This document shows, piece after piece, positions 32,607 to 39,905 of a DNA stretch of 64,000 nt. Origin of the DNA: an uncultured Christensenellaceae bacterium (lineage in GTDB: Bacteria; Bacillota; Clostridia; Christensenellales; CAG-314); assembly GCA_910587795.1 (NCBI GenBank), contig CAJUNH010000001.1:255735-319734 (forward strand), read 5' to 3'. The position numbers were made by a program, and so were the translations under genes. The stretch's first letter is position 1; every line of letters starts with the position of its first letter. The notes under the pieces were generated by a model that saw only the letters and a program-made list of their open reading frames with translations, ran no database searches and was not told the DNA's origin.

Positions 32607-32651
32607 AAAACATTTTTATTCGTCAAATTTTTCAACATACGCTAATTCGTC

Positions 32652-33023
32652 CTAATCGGGCGATTTTTCCTCGGCGTCATTTTCCGTAAGCACGTTGCTA
32701 TCTGCAACATCGTAAGTAAATTCCTGCTTATGCGCTTGTATCCACTTGCCTATGTCCGTCAATATACAAATGAAAAACGCCTTGTCTACAACAAAAATTA
32801 TTGACTTGCAAATAACGCCCACTACCATGCCCAAAATCGGTATCCAGCAAAACAGCATATTTACAAACGTAAATACCATTTCCAACACAAACATTACCAC
32901 ATAAATAGGTATGCCCACAATCAAACACAGCGTTTTACCAAAGCAATAAAAGAAGTTTTTGCTTGTGTACCTAAAAATCCACTGCAAACGCTCCATATAA
33001 TACTGTTTAAAAGAAATTTCCAT
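32652..33023 (-). CDS. Small membrane protein of unknown function
   Basis: 123 residues. Aromatic-rich N-terminus (FKQYYMERLQWIFRYTSKNFFYCFG), then about two to three hydrophobic segments (roughly residues 29-60 and 62-85) and a charged acidic tail (ENDAEEKSPD). No motif I can name. It stands alone between the spo0A leader and the M-box, with its own terminator. Confidence 0.7.
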   Translation of the reverse strand: MEISFKQYYMERLQWIFRYTSKNFFYCFGKTLCLIVGIPIYVVMFVLEMVFTFVNMLFCWIPILGMVVGVICKSIIFVVDKAFFICILTDIGKWIQAHKQEFTYDVADSNVLTENDAEEKSPD

Positions 33024-33148
33024 ATCGGTATAATACTATAAATTTATAGCGTTGTCAAGTTTTGCAGGCGCAACAACCGTGTTAGCGAGCATAGTATAAA
33101 AATGGTCGTATAGTACAGTAAAATTATTTGAAAATAATGCAAAAAAAA

Positions 33149-33177
33149 TTGACATTACAATTAAAAATAATTACAAT
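33149..33177 (+). promoter_or_regulatory. Promoter of the M-box/mgtE transcript
   Basis: -35 TTGACA (33149-33154), 17-base spacer, -10 TACAAT (33172-33177), directly before the riboswitch. Confidence 0.85.
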
Positions 33178-33190
33178 ATTATTAATAAAA

Positions 33191-33370
33191 TAATCCGGTA
33201 GGTGAGGCTACCACTGGGATATGGGTTGCTACCGACTAAACGAGGAGACTCGTCAAGTAAGGTCAGCAGGTTATGTCGAAAACAAGGCATAATCTAACGC
33301 AACTACACCGCCCCGTGACGCTAAAGCTTGTAATGGTTGGACGTCGTTTCCGTATTAGCCATACTGAATT
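33191..33370 (+). ncRNA. M-box magnesium riboswitch
   Basis: The conserved AGGTGAGGCTACC element near the start, the TATGGGTTGCTACC segment and GGTCAGCAGG further on match the M-box (ykoK leader). This RNA folds tightly in high Mg2+ and then favours a downstream terminator. The terminator (33453-33482) and the target gene, the Mg2+ channel mgtE, are in the expected order. Confidence 0.92.
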
Positions 33371-33452
33371 TAATTTATAGCATAATAAGAAATATACTAT
33401 ATTATTGTCTTAAAAAGTTATAATTCGGTATTGTTAAAAGAAACAGCATTTT

Positions 33453-33482
33453 CTGCGACTGTTACAAGGCGCAGTTTTTTTT
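33453..33482 (+). terminator. Regulated terminator of the M-box
   Basis: CTGCG and CGCAG stem followed by eight T residues. An alternative pairing between AACAG (33442) and CTGTT upstream could act as anti-terminator. Confidence 0.78.
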
Positions 33483-33514
33483 GCTTTAAATCTGCCTGAT
33501 AATGGAGGTACGGT

Positions 33515-34891
33515 ATGGAATATAACGAGTTAAACGAACTTGCCGAAAAAATATCGGCATTGCTTACCGAAAAAAATTTCCGTTCGATTAAGTCCATATT
33601 GGAAGAAGAAATGCCTCAGGACGTAGCGGCACTGCTTGAAGATTTACCCGACAAAGATATGCCTGTTATTTTCCGTTTGCTTAACAAAGAACAAGCTGCG
33701 GAAACTTTTGTCGAGATGAGTACCGACAGTCAGGAAATGCTAATAAACGTATTTAGCGACAGCGAGCTTAAAGCTATTTTTGACGAAATGTTCGTAGACG
33801 ATACGGTAGATATTATCGAAGAAATGCCCGCAAGCGTCGTTAAACGTATTATAAATCAATCCGACGCCGAAACGCGCAACCAAATCAACCAAATATTGCA
33901 ATACCCCAAAGACAGCGCGGGCACTATAATGACTGTGGAATACGTTAGTCTAAAAAAAAGTTGGACAGTAAAACAATGTTTTGACAGAATACGGAAAACC
34001 GCTTTGGATAAGGAAACGGTTTACACCTGTTACGTAACAGACGAAAAACGTCATTTGACAGGCTGCGTAACTTTAAAAGATTTACTGTTGCACGACGACG
34101 GTACTAAAATCGAAGATATTATGGAAACCGACGTGTTAAGCGCGGAAACGACCGACGACAAGGAAGACGTTGCTTTGCAAATTTCCAAATACGACCTTAG
34201 CGCAATGCCTGTCGTCGATAAGGAAAACAGAATGGTAGGCATTATAACCGTAGACGACGTTTTGGACGTAATCGAACAGGAAGCAACCGAAGATATTGCC
34301 AAAATGGCGGCAATTACACCGTCGAACGACGCTTACTTCGAACAAAGCGTTTGGCAAATATGGAAAAACCGTATTCCTTGGCTGCTGCTGCTTATGGTTT
34401 CGGCAACGTTTACTGGACTTATTATTAATGCCTACGAGGCAACTCTGTCCGCACTTCTTTTTGCTTGCGTACCTATGATAATGGGCACCGGCGGTAATGC
34501 GGGAAGCCAAGCTTCGGTAACCATCACTCGCAGTCTTGCAATAAACGAAATCAGTCCAAGAGACGCATTTAAAGTTTTGTGGAAAGAATTACGGGTATCT
34601 CTTTCGTTAGGCTTAGTGCTTGCCGCCGCGTGTTTTGCAAAACTCTATCTTTTGGACGGCTTGGCATTTGGAAACGAATATACTTGGCAAATATGTTTGA
34701 CGGTATCTATAGCATTATTTGTGACAATAGTAATTGCAAAATTAATCGGCTGTTTGATGCCGATTTTGGCAAAACTTTGCAAACTCGACCCTGCCGTTGT
34801 AGCAAGTCCTTTTATTACCACTATCGTAGACATATTATCTCTCGTTATATACTGCTTAATTGCACAAGCAATGTTAGGCGGCACAATGTAA
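33515..34891 (+). CDS. mgtE: Magnesium channel MgtE
   Basis: 458 residues. Residues 1-130 form the alpha-superhelical N domain (MPQDVAALLEDLPDK). Residues 135-260 form the two CBS domains that sense Mg2+, including VVDKENRMVGIITVDDVLDV. From about 285 come five membrane helices. The pore signature PMIMGTGGNAGSQASVTITRSLA is intact. MgtE is a Mg2+-gated import channel. GGAGGT precedes the ATG. The M-box upstream gives the expected control. Confidence 0.97.
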   Translation: MEYNELNELAEKISALLTEKNFRSIKSILEEEMPQDVAALLEDLPDKDMPVIFRLLNKEQAAETFVEMSTDSQEMLINVFSDSELKAIFDEMFVDDTVDIIEEMPASVVKRIINQSDAETRNQINQILQYPKDSAGTIMTVEYVSLKKSWTVKQCFDRIRKTALDKETVYTCYVTDEKRHLTGCVTLKDLLLHDDGTKIEDIMETDVLSAETTDDKEDVALQISKYDLSAMPVVDKENRMVGIITVDDVLDVIEQEATEDIAKMAAITPSNDAYFEQSVWQIWKNRIPWLLLLMVSATFTGLIINAYEATLSALLFACVPMIMGTGGNAGSQASVTITRSLAINEISPRDAFKVLWKELRVSLSLGLVLAAACFAKLYLLDGLAFGNEYTWQICLTVSIALFVTIVIAKLIGCLMPILAKLCKLDPAVVASPFITTIVDILSLVIYCLIAQAMLGGTM

Positions 34892-34900
34892 AATCTTAAT

Positions 34901-34946
34901 AAAACCTCTGTTGTAATACGTATCCGCTGCGCCGCAGAGGTTTTTA
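34901..34946 (+). terminator. Terminator after mgtE
   Basis: AAAACCTCTG and CAGAGGTTTTT arms; the region between them is 24 bases and can form inner pairs. It could also stop minus-strand transcripts. Confidence 0.8.
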
Positions 34947-35146
34947 TTGTTGTAAGTTTGTAATGATTGAACAAACGGTATAAATATTGCGTATATCATT
35001 TATGATTTTAGCAAATAATAAATTTAGACAGCTTTAAAACAATGCAATTTAGTGACAATAACAGCTACGATTAGTGATAAATGCTTTTTTATCAACAGGC
35101 AATTTAAGATTGTTATCAAAATATTATAATTTATTATTTCATTATG

Positions 35147-35175
35147 TTGACATTTGTCGAAAAGCAGTCTATACT
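35147..35175 (+). promoter_or_regulatory. Promoter of the cold-shock gene with an embedded Spo0A-box-like motif
   Basis: -35 TTGACA (35147-35152), 17-base spacer, -10 TATACT (35170-35175). TTTGTCGAAAA, a full match to the Spo0A box, sits in the spacer. The layout and the following TTAAA match the promoter at 6149. The leader to the start codon is about 90 bases, as is common for cold-shock genes. Confidence 0.78.
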
Positions 35176-35271
35176 TAAATTGTAACAGATCTGGTGAGTC
35201 CTTCATATATAACGATTTCATATTATTGCATTTACTTAATCCGTTACAAAATTTTTAGGAGGTACCTCAAG

Positions 35272-35484
35272 ATGACCACAGGTACGGTTAAATGGTTCGA
35301 TGCAGGCAAAGGTTACGGATTTATTTCCAATGATAACGGCGGAGAGGATATTTTTGTTCATTTCTCTGCTATTCAAGTCGAAGGTTTTAAAACATTAAAA
35401 GATGGACAAAAAGTTACTTTTGACGTAGAACAAGACGCGAAAAACGGAAAACTACGTGCTGCAAACGTTAAACCAGCAGAATAA
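35272..35484 (+). CDS. Cold-shock protein (CspA family)
   Basis: 70 residues, one OB-fold cold-shock domain. The RNA-binding motifs RNP1 (GKGYGFIS) and RNP2 (IFVHFSAI) are intact, as is the start TGTVKWFD. Such proteins bind single-stranded RNA and keep it unfolded for translation. The ATG at 35272 has AGGAGGT before it; a longer in-frame extension to 35194 is not part of the family. Strong terminator downstream. Confidence 0.97.
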   Translation: MTTGTVKWFDAGKGYGFISNDNGGEDIFVHFSAIQVEGFKTLKDGQKVTFDVEQDAKNGKLRAANVKPAE

Positions 35485-35506
35485 TTTGTCGCAAGATACA
35501 TTATTT

Positions 35507-35536
35507 AAAGACGCAGAATATAAGTTCTGCGTCTTT
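35507..35536 (+). terminator. Terminator after the cold-shock gene
   Basis: Perfect 12-base arms (AAAGACGCAGAA and its complement) around a 6-base loop, then CTTTTTA. Confidence 0.9.
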
Positions 35537-35659
35537 CTTTTTACTTTTGTATTACCCTACTTAAATGCATCGTTTAGTGAATTAAGGGATATCTGCCGTT
35601 TACTCTTTACAAATTTTTTGACTTTTTTAAAACTTTGCAGTAAAGAGCCAAATTGCCTT

Positions 35660-35925
35660 TTAGGAAGTTACGTTATCCAACTTTTTTACTGTCAAATAAC
35701 GGTTACTGTTTCCCGTGGGAGTATACGTTGTCGCAGCGTCTGCCGAAGCTCGCAGCGTAAGCACCGCACCCGCAGGTAAAGAAACTATTGCCGAGCCCTG
35801 TCATTGTATGCGGCGGACAGTTTGCAAATTCGTTTATTTTAATACTTGACGGAATAGCCGTACCGTTGACACTACGGACACTGTAACTATCGTAGCGACC
35901 GGGAATTTTTTCTTTTATAATTCCG
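35660..35925 (-). pseudogene. Decayed C-terminal domain of a collagen-like protein
   Basis: Reading the minus strand just after the collagen-like gene, one frame gives VRSVNGTAIPSSIKI, close to the neighbour's SVRRNGTAIPQATI. After a frame change the next gives GSAIVSLPAGAVLTLRAS and a terminal LTVKKLD before a stop. Both parts resemble the trimerising C-terminal domain of BclA-like proteins. No single open frame joins them and no start codon remains, so this looks like a broken paralogue or a leftover of the gene's former 3' end. Confidence 0.65.
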
Positions 35926-36909
35926 TTATACGTTTATCTGTTTGACGGTTAAAGTTGTATTCACTCCATCACCCAACGTAATACCCACGGCAAGCAATGC
36001 AGAAAGCGCCATATCAATTACGTCGCCCGCAGTCAACGAAATAATAATACTTCCGCTATATAATGAGCTTACTCCAACTGACAAAGCTCGCGATATCGTC
36101 GCCTGAGGAATCGCCGTTCCGTTTCTGCGCACCGACATCGTAACCGTAGTACCAAGCGCCGCCGAAACATTAGAGAAGTAATTGATTTCATATACCCCGG
36201 TAGCACCCACCGTAAGACTGTTGACCGGCGTATTTGTTACATTTTTCAACGGCATAGCGGAAGGAAGAGGCAATTGCGTAGTCCCTCCTAGAGTTAAATT
36301 AAGCGTTTGCGGAGTTGTATTATATACACCGCCGTAAGCATTTAGGTCGGTCGTACCGGCGGGGCCGATAGCCCCTGTGGGACCTGTCGCACCTGTTGCG
36401 CCTGTTGCGCCAACGGGACCTGCTGCTCCTGTAGGTCCGATAGGACCCGTCGCGCCTGTATTACCTGAAACGCCTTGTAAACCTTGAATACCTTGCATAC
36501 CCTGAGGACCCTGCGGTCCAGTCGCACCTGTTGCGCCTGTAACTCCGGTTGGTCCGATAGGACCTGTCGCGCCCGTATTACCCGCAATACCTTGTAAGCC
36601 TTGAATACCTTGCAAACCTTGGGGACCTGTCGCACCTGTTGCGCCTGTTGCGCCAACGGGACCTGCCGCTCCTGTAGGTCCGATAGGACCCGTTGCTCCT
36701 GTTAAGCCTTGCAAACCTTGGATTCCCTGAGGACCTTGAGGTCCGGCAGCACCTGTGGCACCGGTTGCGCCTTGATTTCCCGGAGGTCCCATTATTCCCT
36801 GGGGACCTGTAAATCCGCGAGGTCCGCGGACTCCGCGTTCGATAACAATCAAACGGTCGTCGCGAGACTCGTTGTGTATACAGTCGCATCTTCTTCTACA
36901 ACAATTCAT
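35926..36909 (-). CDS. Collagen-like BclA-type surface protein
   Basis: 327 residues. A short Cys/Arg-rich start (MNCCRRRCDCIHNESRDDR) is followed by about 160 residues of G-x-y triplets rich in GAT, GPT and GLQ. A C-terminal beta-rich domain of about 130 residues closes it (MSVRRNGTAIPQATI near its middle). This is the layout of BclA-like exosporium glycoproteins, where Thr in GxT triplets is glycosylated. There is no signal peptide, which fits assembly onto spores from the mother cell. The start at 36909 has AAGGAG before it. The spore location is inference. Confidence 0.88.
   Translation of the reverse strand: MNCCRRRCDCIHNESRDDRLIVIERGVRGPRGFTGPQGIMGPPGNQGATGATGAAGPQGPQGIQGLQGLTGATGPIGPTGAAGPVGATGATGATGPQGLQGIQGLQGIAGNTGATGPIGPTGVTGATGATGPQGPQGMQGIQGLQGVSGNTGATGPIGPTGAAGPVGATGATGATGPTGAIGPAGTTDLNAYGGVYNTTPQTLNLTLGGTTQLPLPSAMPLKNVTNTPVNSLTVGATGVYEINYFSNVSAALGTTVTMSVRRNGTAIPQATISRALSVGVSSLYSGSIIISLTAGDVIDMALSALLAVGITLGDGVNTTLTVKQINV
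36350..36800 (-). repeat. Internal DNA repeats in the collagen-like gene
   Basis: A block of about 135 bases coding for GATGPIGPTG... through GLQGIQGLQG... recurs about three times with small changes, nested on the 9- and 27-base periodicity of the Gly-x-y triplets. Such arrays change length by slippage or recombination. Confidence 0.8.
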
Positions 36910-37087
36910 AAACTTTTCTCCTTGTACATTATTTGAGCAACGCTCTACAATCATACTATTGATTAATTTATATTTATGTTACAGAGCTGACGCACTAACA
37001 CTTTTGAATGAACCTCTTATTTAATAACGTCGGCTTTTGCTTTTTTTTCAGTAATTTGAAATTTTTTTAAAAGAAATTAAAAAAACG

Positions 37088-37116
37088 TTGACATTTTAGA
37101 TTTTAGCGCATATAAT
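37088..37116 (+). promoter_or_regulatory. Promoter of the ArsR/metal-efflux operon
   Basis: TTGACA (37088-37093), 17-base spacer, TATAAT (37111-37116): full consensus. Confidence 0.9.
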
Positions 37117-37142
37117 AACAGTTGAACAATTATTCAACTGTT
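37117..37142 (+). promoter_or_regulatory. ArsR/SmtB-type operator
   Basis: Perfect inverted repeat AACAGTTGAA-N6-TTCAACTGTT directly after the -10 element. The core TGAACAATTATTCA resembles the SmtB/CadC class of operators. A repressor bound here would block transcription start. Confidence 0.85.
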
Positions 37143-37156
37143 TAAGGAGTAATACC

Positions 37157-37513
37157 ATGAACGACAAGGAACTATGCTGCGAACAAAAACACGTACACGA
37201 CGAAGTATGCGAACAAGTAACTGTTGATATGCCTAACGAGGACACCTTATACGACGTTGCGGAATTATTTAAAATATTCGGCGATTCCACACGCATAAGA
37301 ATACTGTCCGCACTAACGCAAGCCGAAATGTGCGTATGCGATATTTGCACGGTTTTAAATATGACAAAGTCCGCCGTCTCGCATCAACTGAGAATATTAA
37401 GACAAGCAAAACTCGTAAAAAACAGACGGCAGGGAAAAGAGATTTTTTACAGCTTAGACGACGACCATGTTCTAAGCATAATAAACCTTGCAATAGACCA
37501 TATACAGGAATAA
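37157..37513 (+). CDS. ArsR/SmtB-family metal-sensing repressor (CadC-like)
   Basis: 118 residues, winged helix-turn-helix. The recognition region is MTKSAVSHQLRILRQAKLVKNRRQGKEIFYSL. Metal-binding residues resemble CadC: CVCD in EMCVCDIC on helix 3 plus Cys residues in the N-terminal arm (LCCEQKHVHDEVCEQ). CadC-type sensors bind Cd2+, Pb2+ or Zn2+ and release DNA. The operator is directly upstream; an HMA protein and a P-type ATPase follow in the same direction. AAGGAG precedes the ATG. Confidence 0.92.
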   Translation: MNDKELCCEQKHVHDEVCEQVTVDMPNEDTLYDVAELFKIFGDSTRIRILSALTQAEMCVCDICTVLNMTKSAVSHQLRILRQAKLVKNRRQGKEIFYSLDDDHVLSIINLAIDHIQE

Positions 37514-37638
37514 ACACTCCTGCGGTCCTACAAAAACAATGTGATTATTGTCATAAAGATGCGAAAAGCCGTTCTTACACTATCGCTAAAATTTACGGCA
37601 AAGAATATGTTTAAACAAAAAATAAAAGGAGAAAGACT

Positions 37639-37857
37639 ATGAAAAAAATAATTGCTTTACAAGATTTAGACTGCGCAAACTGCGCCGCTAAAATGGAAAA
37701 CGAAATCAAAAAAATCGACGGTATAAAATTTGTTTCAGTAAACTTTATGCTGCAAAAAATGACGTTAGACATAACTGACGGCAATGCCGAAAAAATCATA
37801 CGGGAGGTAAAAGCGGTTTGCAAACGGGTTGAACCTAGCTGCAAATTAAAAATTTAA
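37639..37857 (+). CDS. Heavy-metal-associated (HMA) domain protein
   Basis: 72 residues: a single HMA ferredoxin-like domain with the metal-binding CANC motif (LDCANCAAKME). CadA/ZntA-type pumps often carry this domain fused to their N-terminus with the same DCANCA pattern. Here it is a separate gene ending 2 bases before the pump start, so the soluble protein probably delivers metal to the pump or regulates it. AAGGAG precedes the ATG. Confidence 0.92.
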   Translation: MKKIIALQDLDCANCAAKMENEIKKIDGIKFVSVNFMLQKMTLDITDGNAEKIIREVKAVCKRVEPSCKLKI

Positions 37858-37859
37858 TT

Positions 37860-39761
37860 ATGAGTAAAAACAAAAAAGCGTTAATAAGAATTTGCGTTGC
37901 AACGGCATTGGTAGTTGTAACCGTTGCACTTAAATACACCGTCAGTAAAAATCTTACGTGGTTTAACTGGATGGAACTCGGTCTCAGTATTGCCGCTTAT
38001 CTTGTTGTCGGTTATGACGTACTGTGGCGTGCAGTAACAAATATTGCTCACGGACGGGTATTTGACGAAAACTTTTTGATGACGATAGCAACTATCGGCG
38101 CATTTGCAATAGGCGAATACGTAGACGCAACCGCTGTTATGCTGCTTTACCAGTTAGGGGAACTTTTTCAACGTTATGCCGTCGGCAAAAGCCGTAAAAA
38201 CATAGCCGCGCTTATGGATATTCGTCCCGAACAAGCAACCGTGTTACGCAACGGCGAAGAAACGGTATTACATCCTACAGAAATAGAAATAGGCGAAACA
38301 ATATTGATTAAGGCCGGCGAAAAAATTCCCTTAGACGGCATTGTTGTAAAAGGAGAGAGCAATATAGATACTTCGGCAATCACGGGAGAGAGCATTCCGC
38401 GTAAAGCCACCGCCAACGATAACGTTATATCCGGCTGTCTTAACCTAGACGGCGTACTATACGTTAAAACTACCTCTACATATGATAACAGTACCGTCGC
38501 AAAGGTGCTGGATCTAGTGGAAAACGCCACTAGCAATAAAGCCCCTGCGGAAAATTTTATTACCAAATTCAGCCGTTACTACACCCCCGTAGTAGTTATA
38601 TTAGCGGTACTGCTTGCCGTTGTACCTCCCCTTATAGAAGGCATAAACGTAGGCGATATATGGCTTAAATGGATTCGCCGAGCAATGATGTTTTTGTTTG
38701 TATCCTGCCCCTGCGCGTTGGTTATATCTATTCCTTTGGGATTTTTCGGCGGAATTGCCTGCGCAAGCAAAAACGGCATTTTAGTTAAAGGCAGTAATTA
38801 CCTGGAACTTTTGGCAAAAGTAAAATCTATTGCTTTTGATAAAACGGGCACGCTTACAAAAGGAAACTTTGCCGTAACCGACGTTCAGCCGCAAGACAAC
38901 CGCGAAAAAATATTAAGTCTTGCCGCAGCTGCCGAACAGTACAGCAACCACCCCATTGCTTTAAGCATATGCAGCGTTTACGCGCCTTCGTCGCCCGCCG
39001 AAGTTACGGAAATTGCAGGGCGCGGCATAAAAGCCGTAATAAACGGATTGACCGTATTATGCGGAAACGACAAGCTTATGACGGAAAACAACGTAGAATT
39101 TACGCCAATACAAAGCGGCACGGTCGTTTATGTGGCTCAGGACGGAAATTATGTTGGATCTATATTGATTGCCGACGAGTTAAAAGAGGACTCTGCCGAC
39201 GCAATCGAAGGGCTTAAAAAGAAAGGAGTTTCTGCCGTTATGCTTACGGGAGACAACGCTAAAACAGCCGATATAATTGCAGAAAAACTGGGCATAGACA
39301 AGCGTTATGCAGAGTTATTACCGCAAGACAAAGTAACAAAACTCGAACAGCTTAAACAAGAAGGCAAAGTTGCTTTTGCAGGCGACGGAATCAACGACGC
39401 GCCCGTACTTGCAACCGCCGACGTAGGCATTGCTATGGGTGCAATGGGCAGCGACGTAGCCATTGAAGCCGCCGATATAGTACTTATGCAGGATAACCCC
39501 ACCGCTATACTTACCGCAACCGACATTGCGAAAAAGACGCTTGCAATCGTAACGGAAAATATCGTAATTTCACTTGCCATCAAATTTGCGGTGCTTTTGC
39601 TTTCGGCAATAGGCATACTGGATAAAATCACTTTCGGCATGATAATAGCAATACTCGCAGACGTAGGCGTATGTTTTATTGCCGTCCTAAATTCTATGCG
39701 CGCAATGTTTATCAAATCTAACTCTACACGGCGTAAACGCAAAAACGAAACTGCGTTTTAA
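37860..39761 (+). CDS. Zn2+/Cd2+-type P1B ATPase
   Basis: 633 residues. It exports heavy-metal ions using ATP. Features seen are early membrane helices, TGES in ITGESIPRKA, the ion-site SCPCALVIS, DKTGTLTKGN (phosphorylated Asp), SNHPIALS (HP motif) and MLTGDN with GDGINDAPVL. The last helix has ADVGVCFIAVLNSMRA, whose Asp is typical of ZntA/CadA pumps. There is no N-terminal HMA domain; that is the separate gene upstream. With the CadC-like sensor, the likely substrates are Zn2+, Cd2+ or Pb2+. Confidence 0.94.
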   Translation: MSKNKKALIRICVATALVVVTVALKYTVSKNLTWFNWMELGLSIAAYLVVGYDVLWRAVTNIAHGRVFDENFLMTIATIGAFAIGEYVDATAVMLLYQLGELFQRYAVGKSRKNIAALMDIRPEQATVLRNGEETVLHPTEIEIGETILIKAGEKIPLDGIVVKGESNIDTSAITGESIPRKATANDNVISGCLNLDGVLYVKTTSTYDNSTVAKVLDLVENATSNKAPAENFITKFSRYYTPVVVILAVLLAVVPPLIEGINVGDIWLKWIRRAMMFLFVSCPCALVISIPLGFFGGIACASKNGILVKGSNYLELLAKVKSIAFDKTGTLTKGNFAVTDVQPQDNREKILSLAAAAEQYSNHPIALSICSVYAPSSPAEVTEIAGRGIKAVINGLTVLCGNDKLMTENNVEFTPIQSGTVVYVAQDGNYVGSILIADELKEDSADAIEGLKKKGVSAVMLTGDNAKTADIIAEKLGIDKRYAELLPQDKVTKLEQLKQEGKVAFAGDGINDAPVLATADVGIAMGAMGSDVAIEAADIVLMQDNPTAILTATDIAKKTLAIVTENIVISLAIKFAVLLLSAIGILDKITFGMIIAILADVGVCFIAVLNSMRAMFIKSNSTRRKRKNETAF

Positions 39762-39825
39762 TAGCTGCTTTATGTTTTATATATTCATTAGTTTTTACAG
39801 CAGTAAAAATGATAGTAATTTAAAC

Positions 39826-39864
39826 AAAGATAATCCCCGAAATCAATTTTCGGGGATTATCTTT
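39826..39864. terminator. Bidirectional terminator between the metal ATPase and ABC genes
   Basis: AAAGATAATCCCCGAAA and TTTCGGGGATTATCTTT: 17-base perfect arms with a 5-base loop. It serves the converging metal-efflux and ABC-transporter operons. Confidence 0.9.
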
Positions 39865-39905
39865 TAATATATTTAATTAAATTCAAAGTATAATTTTGAG
39901 AAAGT

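Noticed and set aside
35456..35779. Plus-strand open frame after the cold-shock gene
   Set aside because: It starts inside the cold-shock gene and runs through its terminator into the pseudogene region; no ribosome binding site.
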